The notes beneath the pieces are model-generated. The model was not told the origin of the DNA, did not search any database, and worked only from the letters and a program-made list of their open reading frames with translations. The position numbers and the translations under genes are program-made. Shown here in pieces: positions 41,776-50,303 of a stretch of 64,000 nt of DNA. Source of the DNA: Candidatus Sulfidibacterium hydrothermale (lineage in GTDB: Bacteria; Bacteroidota; Bacteroidia; Bacteroidales; F082); assembly GCF_020149915.1 (NCBI RefSeq), contig NZ_CP083760.1, positions 2,170,001-2,234,000 on the forward strand. Reading direction: 5' to 3'. Every line of letters starts with the position of its first letter. The stretch's first letter is position 1.

Positions 41776-41815
41776 TAAAAAATAGGAATATTTAAATTTT
41801 GTAAAAATTGCAATA

Positions 41816-42562
41816 ATGAAAAAATTTATTTTATTATTACTAGCAATCTCTATTTTCTTGGCCTATTGTAATATGGGGCCAAATCATTATAGTAAAGGCA
41901 AGCAAAATCTTTCTGTAGGGAAATACCTTGAAGCTTCTAAAGAATTTGATCTTGTTCCATTAAATAGTAAAAATAAAGATAGTGCTATCATATTGAAGAA
42001 TTATTGTGTTCGGTTATATCAAGCAGCCCTAAAAAGAAAAGAAAGTATTGAAACGGGGAAAGAATATTTATATAAATTTAAAAACTTTAATTCAATTGTT
42101 CCCGAGTATAGATATAGTTTAAATAATTTAACGGAAGAAGTTGCTTTTTTTGGGAAAGTATCAGAATTTATTTCTAAATATTCTACATCAAGGGATCTTG
42201 GGTTACAAAAACTTGCTGAACAATTAAAAAAACTATTAATTTACAGACAAAAGGTTGAATTTCCAATAATTAGAAAAAAAAGTATCACTTTAATGAATGA
42301 AGTATTATGGAAGCATGATATTAAAGCGTATGTAAAAAGTATTGATAGGAAAACTAATGACAACGCAATATTAATTTTTGTAAGTAGCATTTTCATAGCT
42401 GATCAAAATATAATTGGTTTTGAAGTACCATTGGAATCTAGGTTTAAAAAATTTAGATTTTCTAAGGTTGAATATAAATTGTCTAAATATGATTCTAATC
42501 TTGCAACTTTTCATTTAAATTCACCCTCTGATACCAATATAAATCCGTCGTCATATGATTAA
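41816..42562 (+). CDS. Putative lipoprotein with TPR-like start
   Basis: This 248-residue protein has an N-terminal signal of 17 hydrophobic residues ending LAYC (Cys18), a possible lipobox. YSKGKQNLSVGKYLEASKEF next to it looks like a TPR-type helix pair. A later region (KAYVKSIDRKTNDNAILIFV) is strand-rich. The family is not identified. It follows attC-like site 5 by 40 bp but has no recognisable site after it. Confidence 0.62.
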   Translation: MKKFILLLLAISIFLAYCNMGPNHYSKGKQNLSVGKYLEASKEFDLVPLNSKNKDSAIILKNYCVRLYQAALKRKESIETGKEYLYKFKNFNSIVPEYRYSLNNLTEEVAFFGKVSEFISKYSTSRDLGLQKLAEQLKKLLIYRQKVEFPIIRKKSITLMNEVLWKHDIKAYVKSIDRKTNDNAILIFVSSIFIADQNIIGFEVPLESRFKKFRFSKVEYKLSKYDSNLATFHLNSPSDTNINPSSYD

Positions 42563-42907
42563 ATGTAATAAAGCAATGTTCTAATTATTTCTTTCAAATT
42601 CAGAAAATTTTGTCTTTTTCATCTTCTTGTTTTTTTGACCGTTTAAAATTAATAATTTGTTCTGACGCGCCCGCTCTGGCGGGCGCGTCCAACTCTAATT
42701 TTAAATGGCCGAATTTCAGGGAAGCTGACATTATCACACTAGGTTTAATATTACCAAAAACAATAAAGTTTACTTATTGATGAGATCGGAAAGAGTTTGA
42801 CATCAGTATTGCGAGTATATCTGTCGCTGTTCAACGCCAGCAACCATGCCAGCAATGCCTATACTAAATCAAAGTGCTTTTGGTTCATTTAAATCCCAAA
42901 AGTACAC
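42563..42907. other. Non-coding stretch with hairpins at a segment junction
   Basis: No gene is seen. The stretch holds a GC-rich perfect hairpin (42664-42689: GACGCGCCCGC / GCGGGCGCGTC, loop TCTG) and the left copy of a 21-bp direct repeat (42700-42720). It also has a longer imperfect inverted repeat (TCAAAGTGCTTTTGG ... CCAAAAGTACACTTTGA, about 42876-42912). Base composition changes here from AT-rich cassettes to the more balanced genes downstream. Confidence 0.6.
42700..42720 (+). repeat. 21-bp direct repeat, left copy
   Basis: TTTAAATGGCCGAATTTCAG plus G is identical at 46880-46900. AAGCT(G/A)AC follows both, with one extra G in the left copy. The pair encloses the four-gene segment 43018-46604 and may be its attachment or target site. 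Confidence 0.8.
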
Positions 42908-42938
42908 TTTGATTTGTAACCCGTATTAAATACCTTTG
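42908..42938 (+). promoter_or_regulatory. Consensus Bacteroidota promoter
   Basis: TTTG (42908-42911), exactly 19 bases, then TACCTTTG (42931-42938). It lies 80 bp before the gene at 43018 and would drive the macro-like/phosphoesterase pair. The -33 element sits in the right arm of an imperfect inverted repeat that could be an operator. Confidence 0.75.
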
Positions 42939-43017
42939 TTTATCATTTCTGCTTGATTAACAAGGCTGGATTTTAAGGAATTACAATTATAAAAAGAGCC
43001 CGTAAAAACTAAACAAC

Positions 43018-44016
43018 ATGTGGTTTGAAGAACTAACCGGATTTAAAGAAGAAAACCCGCAGCAAGTCCGGAACAACATCAGAATTACGGGTAACAAATT
43101 AATTTCCAAGGTTAACCAAAAAGTGTATGCCTATGGAGAATTGGAGGTTCCTACGCTTGAAGTGCTGAGAAACCGGTTAAATACGGACAAAATCTCCAAA
43201 TCAAAAATCCAGGTTAGTGAAGTAATAGGTGATGTACAGCAGTTGCACCAGCAAAAAGAAAATAACGGAGCACTCTTTCAGGTCGCTTCCCAGTTTAACC
43301 TGTTGGAAATGACAGGGCCGGATGTAATTCCCGAAGAAGGAGTAGGAATTTATGAAAGAGACAATACACAAGGTCCGGCTTGCGCCATAGCTTGTGGGGC
43401 AGGAACCATATTCAGAAATTATTTCGTCGATATTGACGGGCAAAAAGGTCAAACAGCCACCCGGCAAATCAATTGCCTGGATGAAATCAGTCGTTATTTT
43501 AATAATAAAAAACAACACTATTGGAGAATGTCTAATGGTTATGCACTGTTCACTAAAGAAGGATTACATGCCATCAATCATCAGATAGAAAACTGGTCAA
43601 GGCAAGAATATGAAATGCTAAAAGGAAAGCTTAGAATTGGAATTCAATGGGATACAGAAGTTACAATCAACCAAAACAAAAATATTGTTACACAAGCCTA
43701 TTGTTCAGCATTACCTGTGGCCTATTCACTTTTTGAATCCGAACTTCTGGAAAGATTTGCACGACTTATTTTAGAAGCTACTTATGAAGCCACTTTACTT
43801 GCCGCCATTGAAAATTTTCAAAGAACGGGTAACAACAAGGTTTTTCTTACTTTGGTCGGTGGTGGCGTTTTCGGCAATAAAACAGAATGGATTATAGATG
43901 CTGTTGAAAATGCAGTCAGAAAATTCATTACCATACCGTTAGACATTAAAATGGTCAGTTACAACCGGTCAAACTATTGGATTAAACAATTTATAAATCG
44001 AATCACTCCGAATTGA
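43018..44016 (+). CDS. Possible macro-domain-like protein
   Basis: This 332-residue cytoplasmic protein was not assigned to a named family. Conserved-looking segments are ENNGALFQVASQFNLLEM (near residue 80), DNTQGPACAIACGAGTIFRN (near 118), and NNKVFLTLVGGGVFGNKTEW (near 275) followed by an amphipathic helix. The last resembles the G-G-G-V-F-G loop and helix that end macro domains and related ADP-ribose-binding or -hydrolysing folds. The association is tentative. The gene is 36 bp before a metallophosphoesterase and shares its promoter. Confidence 0.55.
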   Translation: MWFEELTGFKEENPQQVRNNIRITGNKLISKVNQKVYAYGELEVPTLEVLRNRLNTDKISKSKIQVSEVIGDVQQLHQQKENNGALFQVASQFNLLEMTGPDVIPEEGVGIYERDNTQGPACAIACGAGTIFRNYFVDIDGQKGQTATRQINCLDEISRYFNNKKQHYWRMSNGYALFTKEGLHAINHQIENWSRQEYEMLKGKLRIGIQWDTEVTINQNKNIVTQAYCSALPVAYSLFESELLERFARLILEATYEATLLAAIENFQRTGNNKVFLTLVGGGVFGNKTEWIIDAVENAVRKFITIPLDIKMVSYNRSNYWIKQFINRITPN

Positions 44017-44052
44017 AATCCTCATAAGCCCTTATCATAACGAAAACATGAA

Positions 44053-44814
44053 ATGATTTTACAATACGCATCAGACCTGCATCTGGAATTTCCCGAAAAC
44101 AAGGAATATATTAAACAAAACCCGTTGAAACCTTTGGGTGAAATACTGGTGCTGGCCGGCGACATCGTGCCGTTTGCAGCCATGAACCAACAGCGTGATT
44201 TTTTTGATTTTGTTTCCAAAAATTTCAAATACACTTTTTGGGTTCCGGGAAACCACGAATATTATCATTTCGATGTAAAAAACAAATGCGGAACATTTCA
44301 TGAAAAAATAAGAGACAACGTCTTTCTGGTCAACAACACAACAGTTATCCATGAAGATGTAAAATTTATCTTTTCTACTTTGTGGTCAAAAATCAGACCG
44401 GTCTATCAGTGGCAAATTGAAAGGGGGATGAGTGATTTCCATGTCATAAAATATGCCGGACACCGCTTTTCTGCGGAAAGGTTTAATGAGCTGCACGATG
44501 AAAGCTTGCAATTTATTGAGCAGGAACTAAATAAAAAACATTCAGGAAAGACAGTGATAGTTACACATCATGTGCCTACCTTTTTGAATTACCCTGAAGA
44601 CTATAAAAACAGCATTCTAAACGATGCCTTTGCCGTAGAACTTTTTGATTTAATCGATGCAAAAGGGCCAAACTACTGGATATACGGTCATAATCACCAT
44701 AATCCGGCAGACTTTACTATTGGCAAAACAAAGCTGTTGACCAATCAACTGGGGTATGTAAAGTATAATGAACACTCTGCATTTAACAGCACTAAAAATA
44801 TAAAGATAGCATAA
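44053..44814 (+). CDS. Calcineurin-like metallophosphoesterase
   Basis: This 253-residue protein carries the complete dimetal phosphoesterase motif set: YASDLHLEF (D-x-H), VLAGDIV, VPGNHEYY, VTHHVPT and GHNHH. No signal peptide is visible, so it acts in the cytoplasm on a phosphoester or cyclic phosphate that cannot be named. Its tight linkage to the possible macro-domain protein suggests a joint role in ADP-ribose or RNA-end chemistry, which is inference. Confidence 0.92.
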   Translation: MILQYASDLHLEFPENKEYIKQNPLKPLGEILVLAGDIVPFAAMNQQRDFFDFVSKNFKYTFWVPGNHEYYHFDVKNKCGTFHEKIRDNVFLVNNTTVIHEDVKFIFSTLWSKIRPVYQWQIERGMSDFHVIKYAGHRFSAERFNELHDESLQFIEQELNKKHSGKTVIVTHHVPTFLNYPEDYKNSILNDAFAVELFDLIDAKGPNYWIYGHNHHNPADFTIGKTKLLTNQLGYVKYNEHSAFNSTKNIKIA

Positions 44815-44817
44815 TTA

Positions 44818-44847
44818 TTGTTAATGAGAATATTATATGTATATTTG
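44818..44847 (+). promoter_or_regulatory. Promoter of the AbiE-like pair
   Basis: TTG (44818-44820), 19 bases, then TATATTTG (44840-44847). It begins after the phosphoesterase stop and gives a leader of about 75 nt. It implies separate control of the following two genes. Confidence 0.65.
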
Positions 44848-44925
44848 CACATTATCATTTATATATGAAAACATGCATTATTAATGATAACAACAATGAT
44901 AGTCTTAATAACCAGCTGAATAAAG

Positions 44926-45894
44926 ATGAATAATGTAATAGAATACATACAGGAAATAACCGGCCAGAAAATAAACCTGGAAAGAGTGAGTAAAAAAGAG
45001 GTGAAAAACATACCCATATATATACTCAACGACTATACTATTTGGAAAGGAAAGCTGTTTGGCAAGACCATATTCTTTTTAGAAAAAATTTCTCCCGGAC
45101 ATTTTACCCCGCTTCAATATGAAAAACAAATGGGTCTGCTCGAAAAAAAGCTACAAAACCCGATTGTATTTGTATTACCCGAAATAAAATCATACGATAG
45201 GAACAGGCTAATCCGGAGGCGGATTAACTTTATTATAGGCAACAAACAAATTTTTATTCCCCACTTATTGGTTGATTTAAAGGAATACCGGGTTAAACCA
45301 TTACAAAGCACCTTCTTACAACCTGCTGCTCAGGTTATCGTGTTGTACCATCTGCAAAGACAAAGCCTGAATGAAATGACTTATAAACAAATTGCAGGGT
45401 TGTTGCAATATCCTTATTTAACAATAAGCCGGGCAGTGGAAAACCTGCTTCTTCTTGAAATATGCAAAACAGAAGGCAAAAAAGAGAAAAAGGTCATTTT
45501 TAAAACGGATAAAAAGGAACTGTGGGAAAAGGCACTGCCGTTAATGAGGACACCGGTTAAGAAAAAAGTGTTTATTAATCAGAATTTGCCAAATAACATG
45601 GTATTTAAAACCAATATCAATGCATTGGCATTTTATACCGATATGAATGATGATGGGCACAAATATTATGCAGTAAATCATCAGGACTTTTTAAACCTGA
45701 AAAAAGAAAAGAAAATAAAGACGATAAGTAACTACGACGGCGATTATGTTATCGAACTATGGCGCTACAATCCGGGTAAATTGACCGTGAATAATTACGT
45801 CGATCCGCTTTCTTTGTACTTGTGTTACAAAGACACCGCTGATGAGCGTGAAGAAATGGCATTAGAACAATTATTAGAAAGCGTAAAATGGTAA
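44926..45894 (+). CDS. Winged-helix regulator, AbiEi-like antitoxin candidate
   Basis: This 322-residue protein has a middle region with a winged helix-turn-helix (MTYKQIAGLLQYPYLTISRA, near residue 150). The N-terminal part is strand-rich (KLFGKTIFFLEKISPGHFTP), and the C-terminal domain contains DMNDDGHKYYAVNHQDFLNL. It overlaps the downstream nucleotidyltransferase gene by 7 bp. This two-gene layout is that of AbiE-type (type IV) toxin-antitoxin or abortive infection systems, with this protein as DNA-binding antitoxin. Sequence similarity to classical AbiEi is not obvious by eye. Confidence 0.72.
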   Translation: MNNVIEYIQEITGQKINLERVSKKEVKNIPIYILNDYTIWKGKLFGKTIFFLEKISPGHFTPLQYEKQMGLLEKKLQNPIVFVLPEIKSYDRNRLIRRRINFIIGNKQIFIPHLLVDLKEYRVKPLQSTFLQPAAQVIVLYHLQRQSLNEMTYKQIAGLLQYPYLTISRAVENLLLLEICKTEGKKEKKVIFKTDKKELWEKALPLMRTPVKKKVFINQNLPNNMVFKTNINALAFYTDMNDDGHKYYAVNHQDFLNLKKEKKIKTISNYDGDYVIELWRYNPGKLTVNNYVDPLSLYLCYKDTADEREEMALEQLLESVKW

Positions 45895-46604
45895 GAGGAA
45901 TAGAAAAATTCCGGGAATATTTTAAGGACTTCCCCAATAGTTATATCATTATCGGTGGCACTGCCTGTGATATTATTATTGAAGATGCCGGTTTGAAACC
46001 ACGGGCCACTAAAGATTTTGATATCATACTGGTTGTAGAAGCACTGGAACCTGAATTTGTTCAACAATTTTGGTCGTTCATAAAAGATGGCAATTATGGT
46101 CAAAAAGAAAAAAGCCCTGAAGAACGTAAGTATTACCGTTTCCTGAATCCGGAAAATACATCATTTCCAAAACAGGTAGAGTTGTTTTCACGCATACCCG
46201 ACTTGCTCGATCTGGATATTGATACGCACCTGACCCCCATTCCGGTTGATGATGATTTATCAAGCCTTTCAGCCATTTTGATGGATGAAGATTACTACAA
46301 CTTTACAATACAGCACAGTACAGTTGAAGAAGGCGTACATCTTGCCAATATTGAAGCTTTGATTTGCCTGAAAGCAAAGGCATTCATTGATATGTCAGCA
46401 CGTAAAGCCAATGGTGAAAATATTGACGATAGAAACATCCGTAAACATAAAACAGATGTATTTAGAATGGCTGTCATGCTTCCTGCTGAAAATACCTTTG
46501 AACTACCACCAGCAATAAAAAACGACCTTCAAATCCGGCATAGCATTTTGGATAAACCACCCGAATTTAAGCCTATCTTCCGGATTAATTGTTCATTTAA
46601 ATGA
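45888..46604 (+). CDS. Nucleotidyltransferase, AbiEii-like toxin candidate
   Basis: This 238-residue protein has the nucleotidyltransferase core: SYIIIGGTACDIII (near residue 18) and RATKDFDIILV with the two catalytic Asp residues (near 43). VHLANIEALICLKAKAFIDM follows near 155, as in AbiEii and related enzymes. AbiEii/MenT-type enzymes block growth by adding nucleotides to tRNA or other targets. The gene is translationally coupled to the regulator before it. No stop-adjacent terminator is visible. Confidence 0.8.
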   Translation: MVRGIEKFREYFKDFPNSYIIIGGTACDIIIEDAGLKPRATKDFDIILVVEALEPEFVQQFWSFIKDGNYGQKEKSPEERKYYRFLNPENTSFPKQVELFSRIPDLLDLDIDTHLTPIPVDDDLSSLSAILMDEDYYNFTIQHSTVEEGVHLANIEALICLKAKAFIDMSARKANGENIDDRNIRKHKTDVFRMAVMLPAENTFELPPAIKNDLQIRHSILDKPPEFKPIFRINCSFK

Positions 46605-46976
46605 CTGTACTCCATTACCAGTTATTCGTAAGGAATTCTCTTACATACCTAACTTTTTTTTGAGATATTGGGAAATATTGGGCAATATTAGGAAACATTT
46701 TTCCCATTCCGGTAAATAACGGAAATATTGTAACCACCTATAATAAACCAAGGCTAAATATCTACATATCACAAAATTATATATTCTTGTTCATTATTTA
46801 CAACCGTTCACGTAACGTGAACAATGAATTTTTGTGAACGCCCAATAACCAAACAAGCGGTCAAGTTGTATAAATTTAATTTAAATGGCCGAATTTCAGG
46901 AAGCTAACAACCAAAAAAAGATAAACAATTAAAAAAAGACGATATCCTGTAAATTTCAAACTTGTTTCCTTTTTAT
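46605..46976. other. AT-rich non-coding stretch at the right end of the island
   Basis: No gene is seen. It contains three GAAATATTG-like repeats (46669-46735), a palindrome GTTCACGTAACGTGAAC (46806-46822) with a further TGTGAACG nearby, and the right copy of the 21-bp repeat (46880-46900). The palindrome could be a regulator binding site. Confidence 0.55.
46880..46900 (+). repeat. 21-bp direct repeat, right copy
   Basis: It is identical to 42700-42720. It closes the 4.2-kb segment carrying the macro-like, phosphoesterase and AbiE-like genes, 134 bp before the right attachment site of the whole island. Confidence 0.8.
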
Positions 46977-47033
46977 TTTGTACGCTATTTGTACCCTTTT
47001 TTCTTAACCAATTGATTCATAGAAGCAATTAGT

Positions 47034-47052
47034 TTCTGTATCGGGAAGTAAC
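47034..47052 (+). repeat. Right attachment site (attR)
   Basis: TTCTGTATCGGGAAGTAAC repeats the mnmE 3' end (FCIGK-stop) with one synonymous difference from 12472-12490. Two TTTGTAC copies (46977, 46988) lie just inside it. Sequence to the right should be the original chromosome downstream of mnmE. Confidence 0.87.
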
Positions 47053-47159
47053 AACTTGGTAACCATTGATAATGCCCGTTCCTTTAAAATTAGCACAAAA
47101 ACTCCGGCCACTGTTTTCAAAAAGGAAATTTTAAATTTTCACTTTTTTATTCTCTTTTT

Positions 47160-47333
47160 TTATAATTTTACCACAACCCAAAAAAACAAAAACCTTTGCG
47201 TGTAACCTGCCCGGTATATTATTCCACGTTTTTAACAAGCCATTTAACCATCCGGTTAAACACAAAAAAGTACGGTTACCCGAAAATGTTTTTGGGGATA
47301 GTGGGTTATTAACGTAGACTTAAGGAGTTATTA
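47160..47333 (+). repeat. Leader-like repeat, copy 2
   Basis: It is related to 30970-31146: TTTACCACAACCCAAAAA, CCTTTGCG, GTATATTATT, GGTTACCCGAAAATGTTTTT and TTAAGGAGTTA align in order. It ends at GTTATTA (47327), just before the cassette-like gene at 47376. No gene is seen in 47053-47375. Confidence 0.5.
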
Positions 47334-47375
47334 GTCCCCATTTGAAGAAAGACACAACATACCAAGATAACAGAA

Positions 47376-47939
47376 ATGAAACATAGAAATTTAGGAATTT
47401 GGGACGTTCGGGAAAAATCTGAATTTTGGAAAATACTGGCAAAAAAAATAAATGCAGATTTTAAAATAACAACGACAGTTTCAAAAGACTTTAATAAGTT
47501 GGAATTAAAAGCAGAATACAAAAAAGTAATGATTACTTTCACAGAAACGGACACAACACCTCTCTTTGTTAATTGTATATTTAGACAGACAAGCAACCTG
47601 ACTTGGTTTGAAATATCCAAAAGTGATTTTATTGAGCAAATAATGAATAAGTTTAGCAGAAAAAAGATAACGTCAAGAAACAGAGAATTTAATCAGAACT
47701 ACCTTTCAAAAACAATTGATAATCACAAAATCAAATCGATAATTAACAACAAAAACATTACAGACTTGATACTAAATCAAAACTTAACTTTTATTGGTGG
47801 AAAACCAGAAAAAGATGGAGAATTTCACTTAAGTTTAAATGTTCATCGAAACGTAAATAATATAGAACAACTTGAAGCAATTTATGATTTAACAACTAAA
47901 CTTATTGATGAATTTAAAGGAATAAAAAACGGCTACTAA
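47376..47939 (+). CDS. Hypothetical cassette protein
   Basis: This 187-residue, Lys/Asn-rich soluble protein was not recognised. It starts MKHRNLGIWDVREKSEFWKI and alternates predicted strands and helices (LELKAEYKKVMITFTETDTT, QLEAIYDLTTKLIDEFKG). It is AT-rich like the cassettes inside the island although it lies outside attR. Its TAA stop is inside the first arm of an attC-like palindrome, as for the glycosylase gene at 40843. Confidence 0.62.
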   Translation: MKHRNLGIWDVREKSEFWKILAKKINADFKITTTVSKDFNKLELKAEYKKVMITFTETDTTPLFVNCIFRQTSNLTWFEISKSDFIEQIMNKFSRKKITSRNREFNQNYLSKTIDNHKIKSIINNKNITDLILNQNLTFIGGKPEKDGEFHLSLNVHRNVNNIEQLEAIYDLTTKLIDEFKGIKNGY

Positions 47940-47992
47940 CAATAAGCGTTCTGATTGGGCCGTCCCGACCATCAGAACGCTTATTGTTATGG
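47934..47992 (+). repeat. Short attC-like palindrome (59 bp)
   Basis: TACTAAC (47934) and GTTATGG (47986) enclose perfect 18-bp arms AACAATAAGCGTTCTGAT / ATCAGAACGCTTATTGTT with a 15-base loop. The length fits small attC sites, but there are no bulged bases, and no T-tract follows. A cassette site is therefore favoured over a terminator only weakly. Confidence 0.5.
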
Positions 47993-48095
47993 ATTCAACA
48001 AACTGCATAGTAAACTGAAAGATTTACGCATTAAAACGACAAAAAAACCTTAGATTTGTAAAATAAAAAGTAACCACAATTATAAAATACCAAAG

Positions 48096-48317
48096 ATGAA
48101 CTACTTAATGATTGTATTTTTATTGCTAATACTGGCACTGGAATTTTGGGCATTGATTGACCTGACAAGATCCCGGTTTAAAACCCCGATCATGCGAACG
48201 GTTTACTTGCTCATCGTTTTGTTTTTTCCGGTGCTTGGGACAATAGCCTACTTCCTGACAAAAAAAAGCGTCACAACCAAAGAATCCAGGAGGTTTCAGC
48301 CGGAATTTAAGTCGTAA
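48096..48317 (+). CDS. PLDc_N-type small membrane protein
   Basis: This 73-residue protein has two transmembrane helices (YLMIVFLLLILALEFWALID, TVYLLIVLFFPVLGTIAYFL) joined by TRSRFKTPIMR. It ends in a basic tail, matching the PLDc_N (phospholipase D N-terminal) pattern often found as stand-alone inner-membrane proteins. Function unknown. It follows the cassette-like gene but looks like ordinary chromosome. Confidence 0.78.
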   Translation: MNYLMIVFLLLILALEFWALIDLTRSRFKTPIMRTVYLLIVLFFPVLGTIAYFLTKKSVTTKESRRFQPEFKS

Positions 48318-48589
48318 ACAAAATATTGCTGCTGTAAATAATTCTGTTATCGGCAAAACAAAAGCCAAAAAAACTCACCCTTCGTTTTTTTGGTGGTTGT
48401 GTAAGCGAGCCTATTTTTCAGGCCATTCAAAGTTAAGGTTTTTAATCGTATTTTAAAATGCGCTAAAAAGGAGCATTTTAAAATTTTCAACCGGCACAAT
48501 GCCCCAAAATGCGCCTCTTCAGAAAAAAAGCGGCATCTCTGATTTTTTCAAATAAAGTCCCGAACGTTAACCGTTTTTCCTCCCTTTTT
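48318..48589. other. Non-coding stretch
   Basis: No gene, tRNA or clear promoter is seen. AAAATGCGC-like words (48456-48515: AAAATGCGCTAAAAAGGAGC, CCCCAAAATGCGCC) repeat loosely. The leader-like repeat copy 3 follows directly. Confidence 0.5.
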
Positions 48590-48715
48590 TGTACCTTTAC
48601 GGCAACCTAAAAAACAAACCCTTGCGCGCAAGTCGCCCATTATATTGTTTTACCTCCTACCGAAACTTTTTTACAGCTTCCCAGGCAAATATTCACCCCA
48701 GAGAAATCCGGTCAT
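48590..48715 (+). repeat. Leader-like repeat, copy 3
   Basis: It is the best match to copy 1: TTTACGGCAACCTAAAAA, CAAACCCTTGCGCGCAAG, CGCCCATTATATTGTTTT, CGAAACTTTTTTACAGCTTC and GGCAAATATTC. It lacks the AAGGAGTT end. It lies about 100 bp before the TlpA-type gene at 48813. Confidence 0.6.
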
Positions 48716-48812
48716 CCGGAAACATCACAAAGCTAAACACTTTGTTTACAACAATATATACGATCACCCACAAGAAGCACGCAAAAAAGCAGAAATAAAA
48801 TAAAGTAAAAAA

Positions 48813-50303
48813 ATGAAAAAGCCCCATTTTAACAGCAGCAGAACAGAAAAGGATTTTTTAAATAGCCTACTTCGATTGAACAAGAAGAAATATTTCCTTC
48901 TGAGCATAATTATGCTGCTTATTTCTTCTTTTACCTATGCGCAAAATACTGCTGTATTATATGGCACTTGTTCGGATACGAGCGTAACCCAAATACAATA
49001 TTGTCCAGTGAATCCTTTCAGATGGAGTGTGATTAATCAAAATCATCGTATTAATGTGCCACGGAAGAATCATCATTTTGAAATAAAACGGCATGTTCAA
49101 AGTCCTCAGCTATTTAATATTTATCCACCAAGATATTCCTGGAGTCAACTCATTTATATTACTCCCGGAGATTCTGTTCTATTTCAAATTGTACCTCTTT
49201 CAAAAAAGAACACCTACAAGATTGTATTCTCAGGGAAAAATGCAGCACAATATAATTATGACCTATTTATGAGAAAAGCATTTTTCAGACAGAATCCTTA
49301 TTTCAAAAAAGGGGGCGATTTAAACCAGTATAAGCAGGCACTCCTTGCCTATAAAAACAGGCAAATGGATTCGTTGACGGATTACGTCCGAAAGCATAAG
49401 GTTTCAAAGGATTTTATCGATTATGCAAAGGCAGAAATTAACAATGAATATGTTTATCGTTTATTTATACCGCTCGATAATAAATATGTTTCCAGGCATG
49501 ATTTGCCTTCCGGCTATTTGCAGGATGCCATACCCGAAAAAAATAAAGTGTCCCGTGCTTATAAAACAGCTTTAGCCGATAAATATATTTACAACTACAC
49601 CCATTCCCCAGTATCTAATTTTGATTCTGTTTATACGAATATCATGTATCATTTCTCCGGTCAGGACAGGGCTTTCTTATTGAGTACCATGATTGGATAT
49701 TATGCGTTACAACAAAAAACCGAATACCAATCCAAACTATTACATGTTATTCAGGAAGCACCAAAATACGTGCATAACCAACAGTATCTAAATTACATCC
49801 ACAGAGCAGAACAGTTTTACACGATGATCAACCATCCTTTTCCGGATAGTGTTCTTACCCATACGTATTTAATATCTTTTAACGGGAACAAAAAAATAAC
49901 ATTGAAAGAATTATTGAATCATTATAAAGGCAAAGCGCTTTATCTGGATTTTTGGGCCAGCTGGTGCGCTATCTGTAGATTTGAAATTACCGGATCCCAT
50001 CCGGCAAGACAGTATTTGGCCCAAAAGGATGTAAAATGGATTTGCATTTCAAGAGATACTGATGAGAAAGCCTGGTTAAAAGCAGTTAAAAAAGACAGCG
50101 TGTTACAAAATCAATATCTATTATGTAATGTTCCCGCTTCTCCATTACTCAAATACCTGAATATTAATTATGTTCCACGATATGTATTGATGGATAACCA
50201 ACATGACATTAAAGAACCGAATGCACCACATCCTGCTTCTTATTTCAGCAACAAAAACTTTGAAAAATTAAAAAAGAGCATTCAGGAAATTACCGGAAAA
50301 TGA
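48813..50303 (+). CDS. TlpA-family thiol-disulfide protein
   Basis: This 496-residue protein has an N-terminal signal or anchor (residues 27-43, YFLLSIIMLLISSFTYAQ). A long N-terminal region of DUF4369-like strands and helices follows. A C-terminal thioredoxin fold (from about 365) has YLDFWASWCAICRFEI, with the redox pair CAIC, and a cis-Pro loop VPRYVLMD. It is likely exported to the periplasm and acts in thiol-disulfide exchange. The long N-terminal extension before the hydrophobic stretch is unusual, and a later start is possible. Confidence 0.83.
   Translation: MKKPHFNSSRTEKDFLNSLLRLNKKKYFLLSIIMLLISSFTYAQNTAVLYGTCSDTSVTQIQYCPVNPFRWSVINQNHRINVPRKNHHFEIKRHVQSPQLFNIYPPRYSWSQLIYITPGDSVLFQIVPLSKKNTYKIVFSGKNAAQYNYDLFMRKAFFRQNPYFKKGGDLNQYKQALLAYKNRQMDSLTDYVRKHKVSKDFIDYAKAEINNEYVYRLFIPLDNKYVSRHDLPSGYLQDAIPEKNKVSRAYKTALADKYIYNYTHSPVSNFDSVYTNIMYHFSGQDRAFLLSTMIGYYALQQKTEYQSKLLHVIQEAPKYVHNQQYLNYIHRAEQFYTMINHPFPDSVLTHTYLISFNGNKKITLKELLNHYKGKALYLDFWASWCAICRFEITGSHPARQYLAQKDVKWICISRDTDEKAWLKAVKKDSVLQNQYLLCNVPASPLLKYLNINYVPRYVLMDNQHDIKEPNAPHPASYFSNKNFEKLKKSIQEITGK

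Noticed and set aside
42664-42689. GC-rich perfect hairpin as a terminator
   Set aside because: The stem is strong but no T-tract follows on either strand, and it lies 100 bp after the nearest stop; kept only as a hairpin at a segment junction.
48813-50303. TlpA-like gene as part of the island
   Set aside because: It lies 1.8 kb outside attR, and its product type matches the core gene at 52134; no repeat ties it to the island except the leader-like copy upstream.
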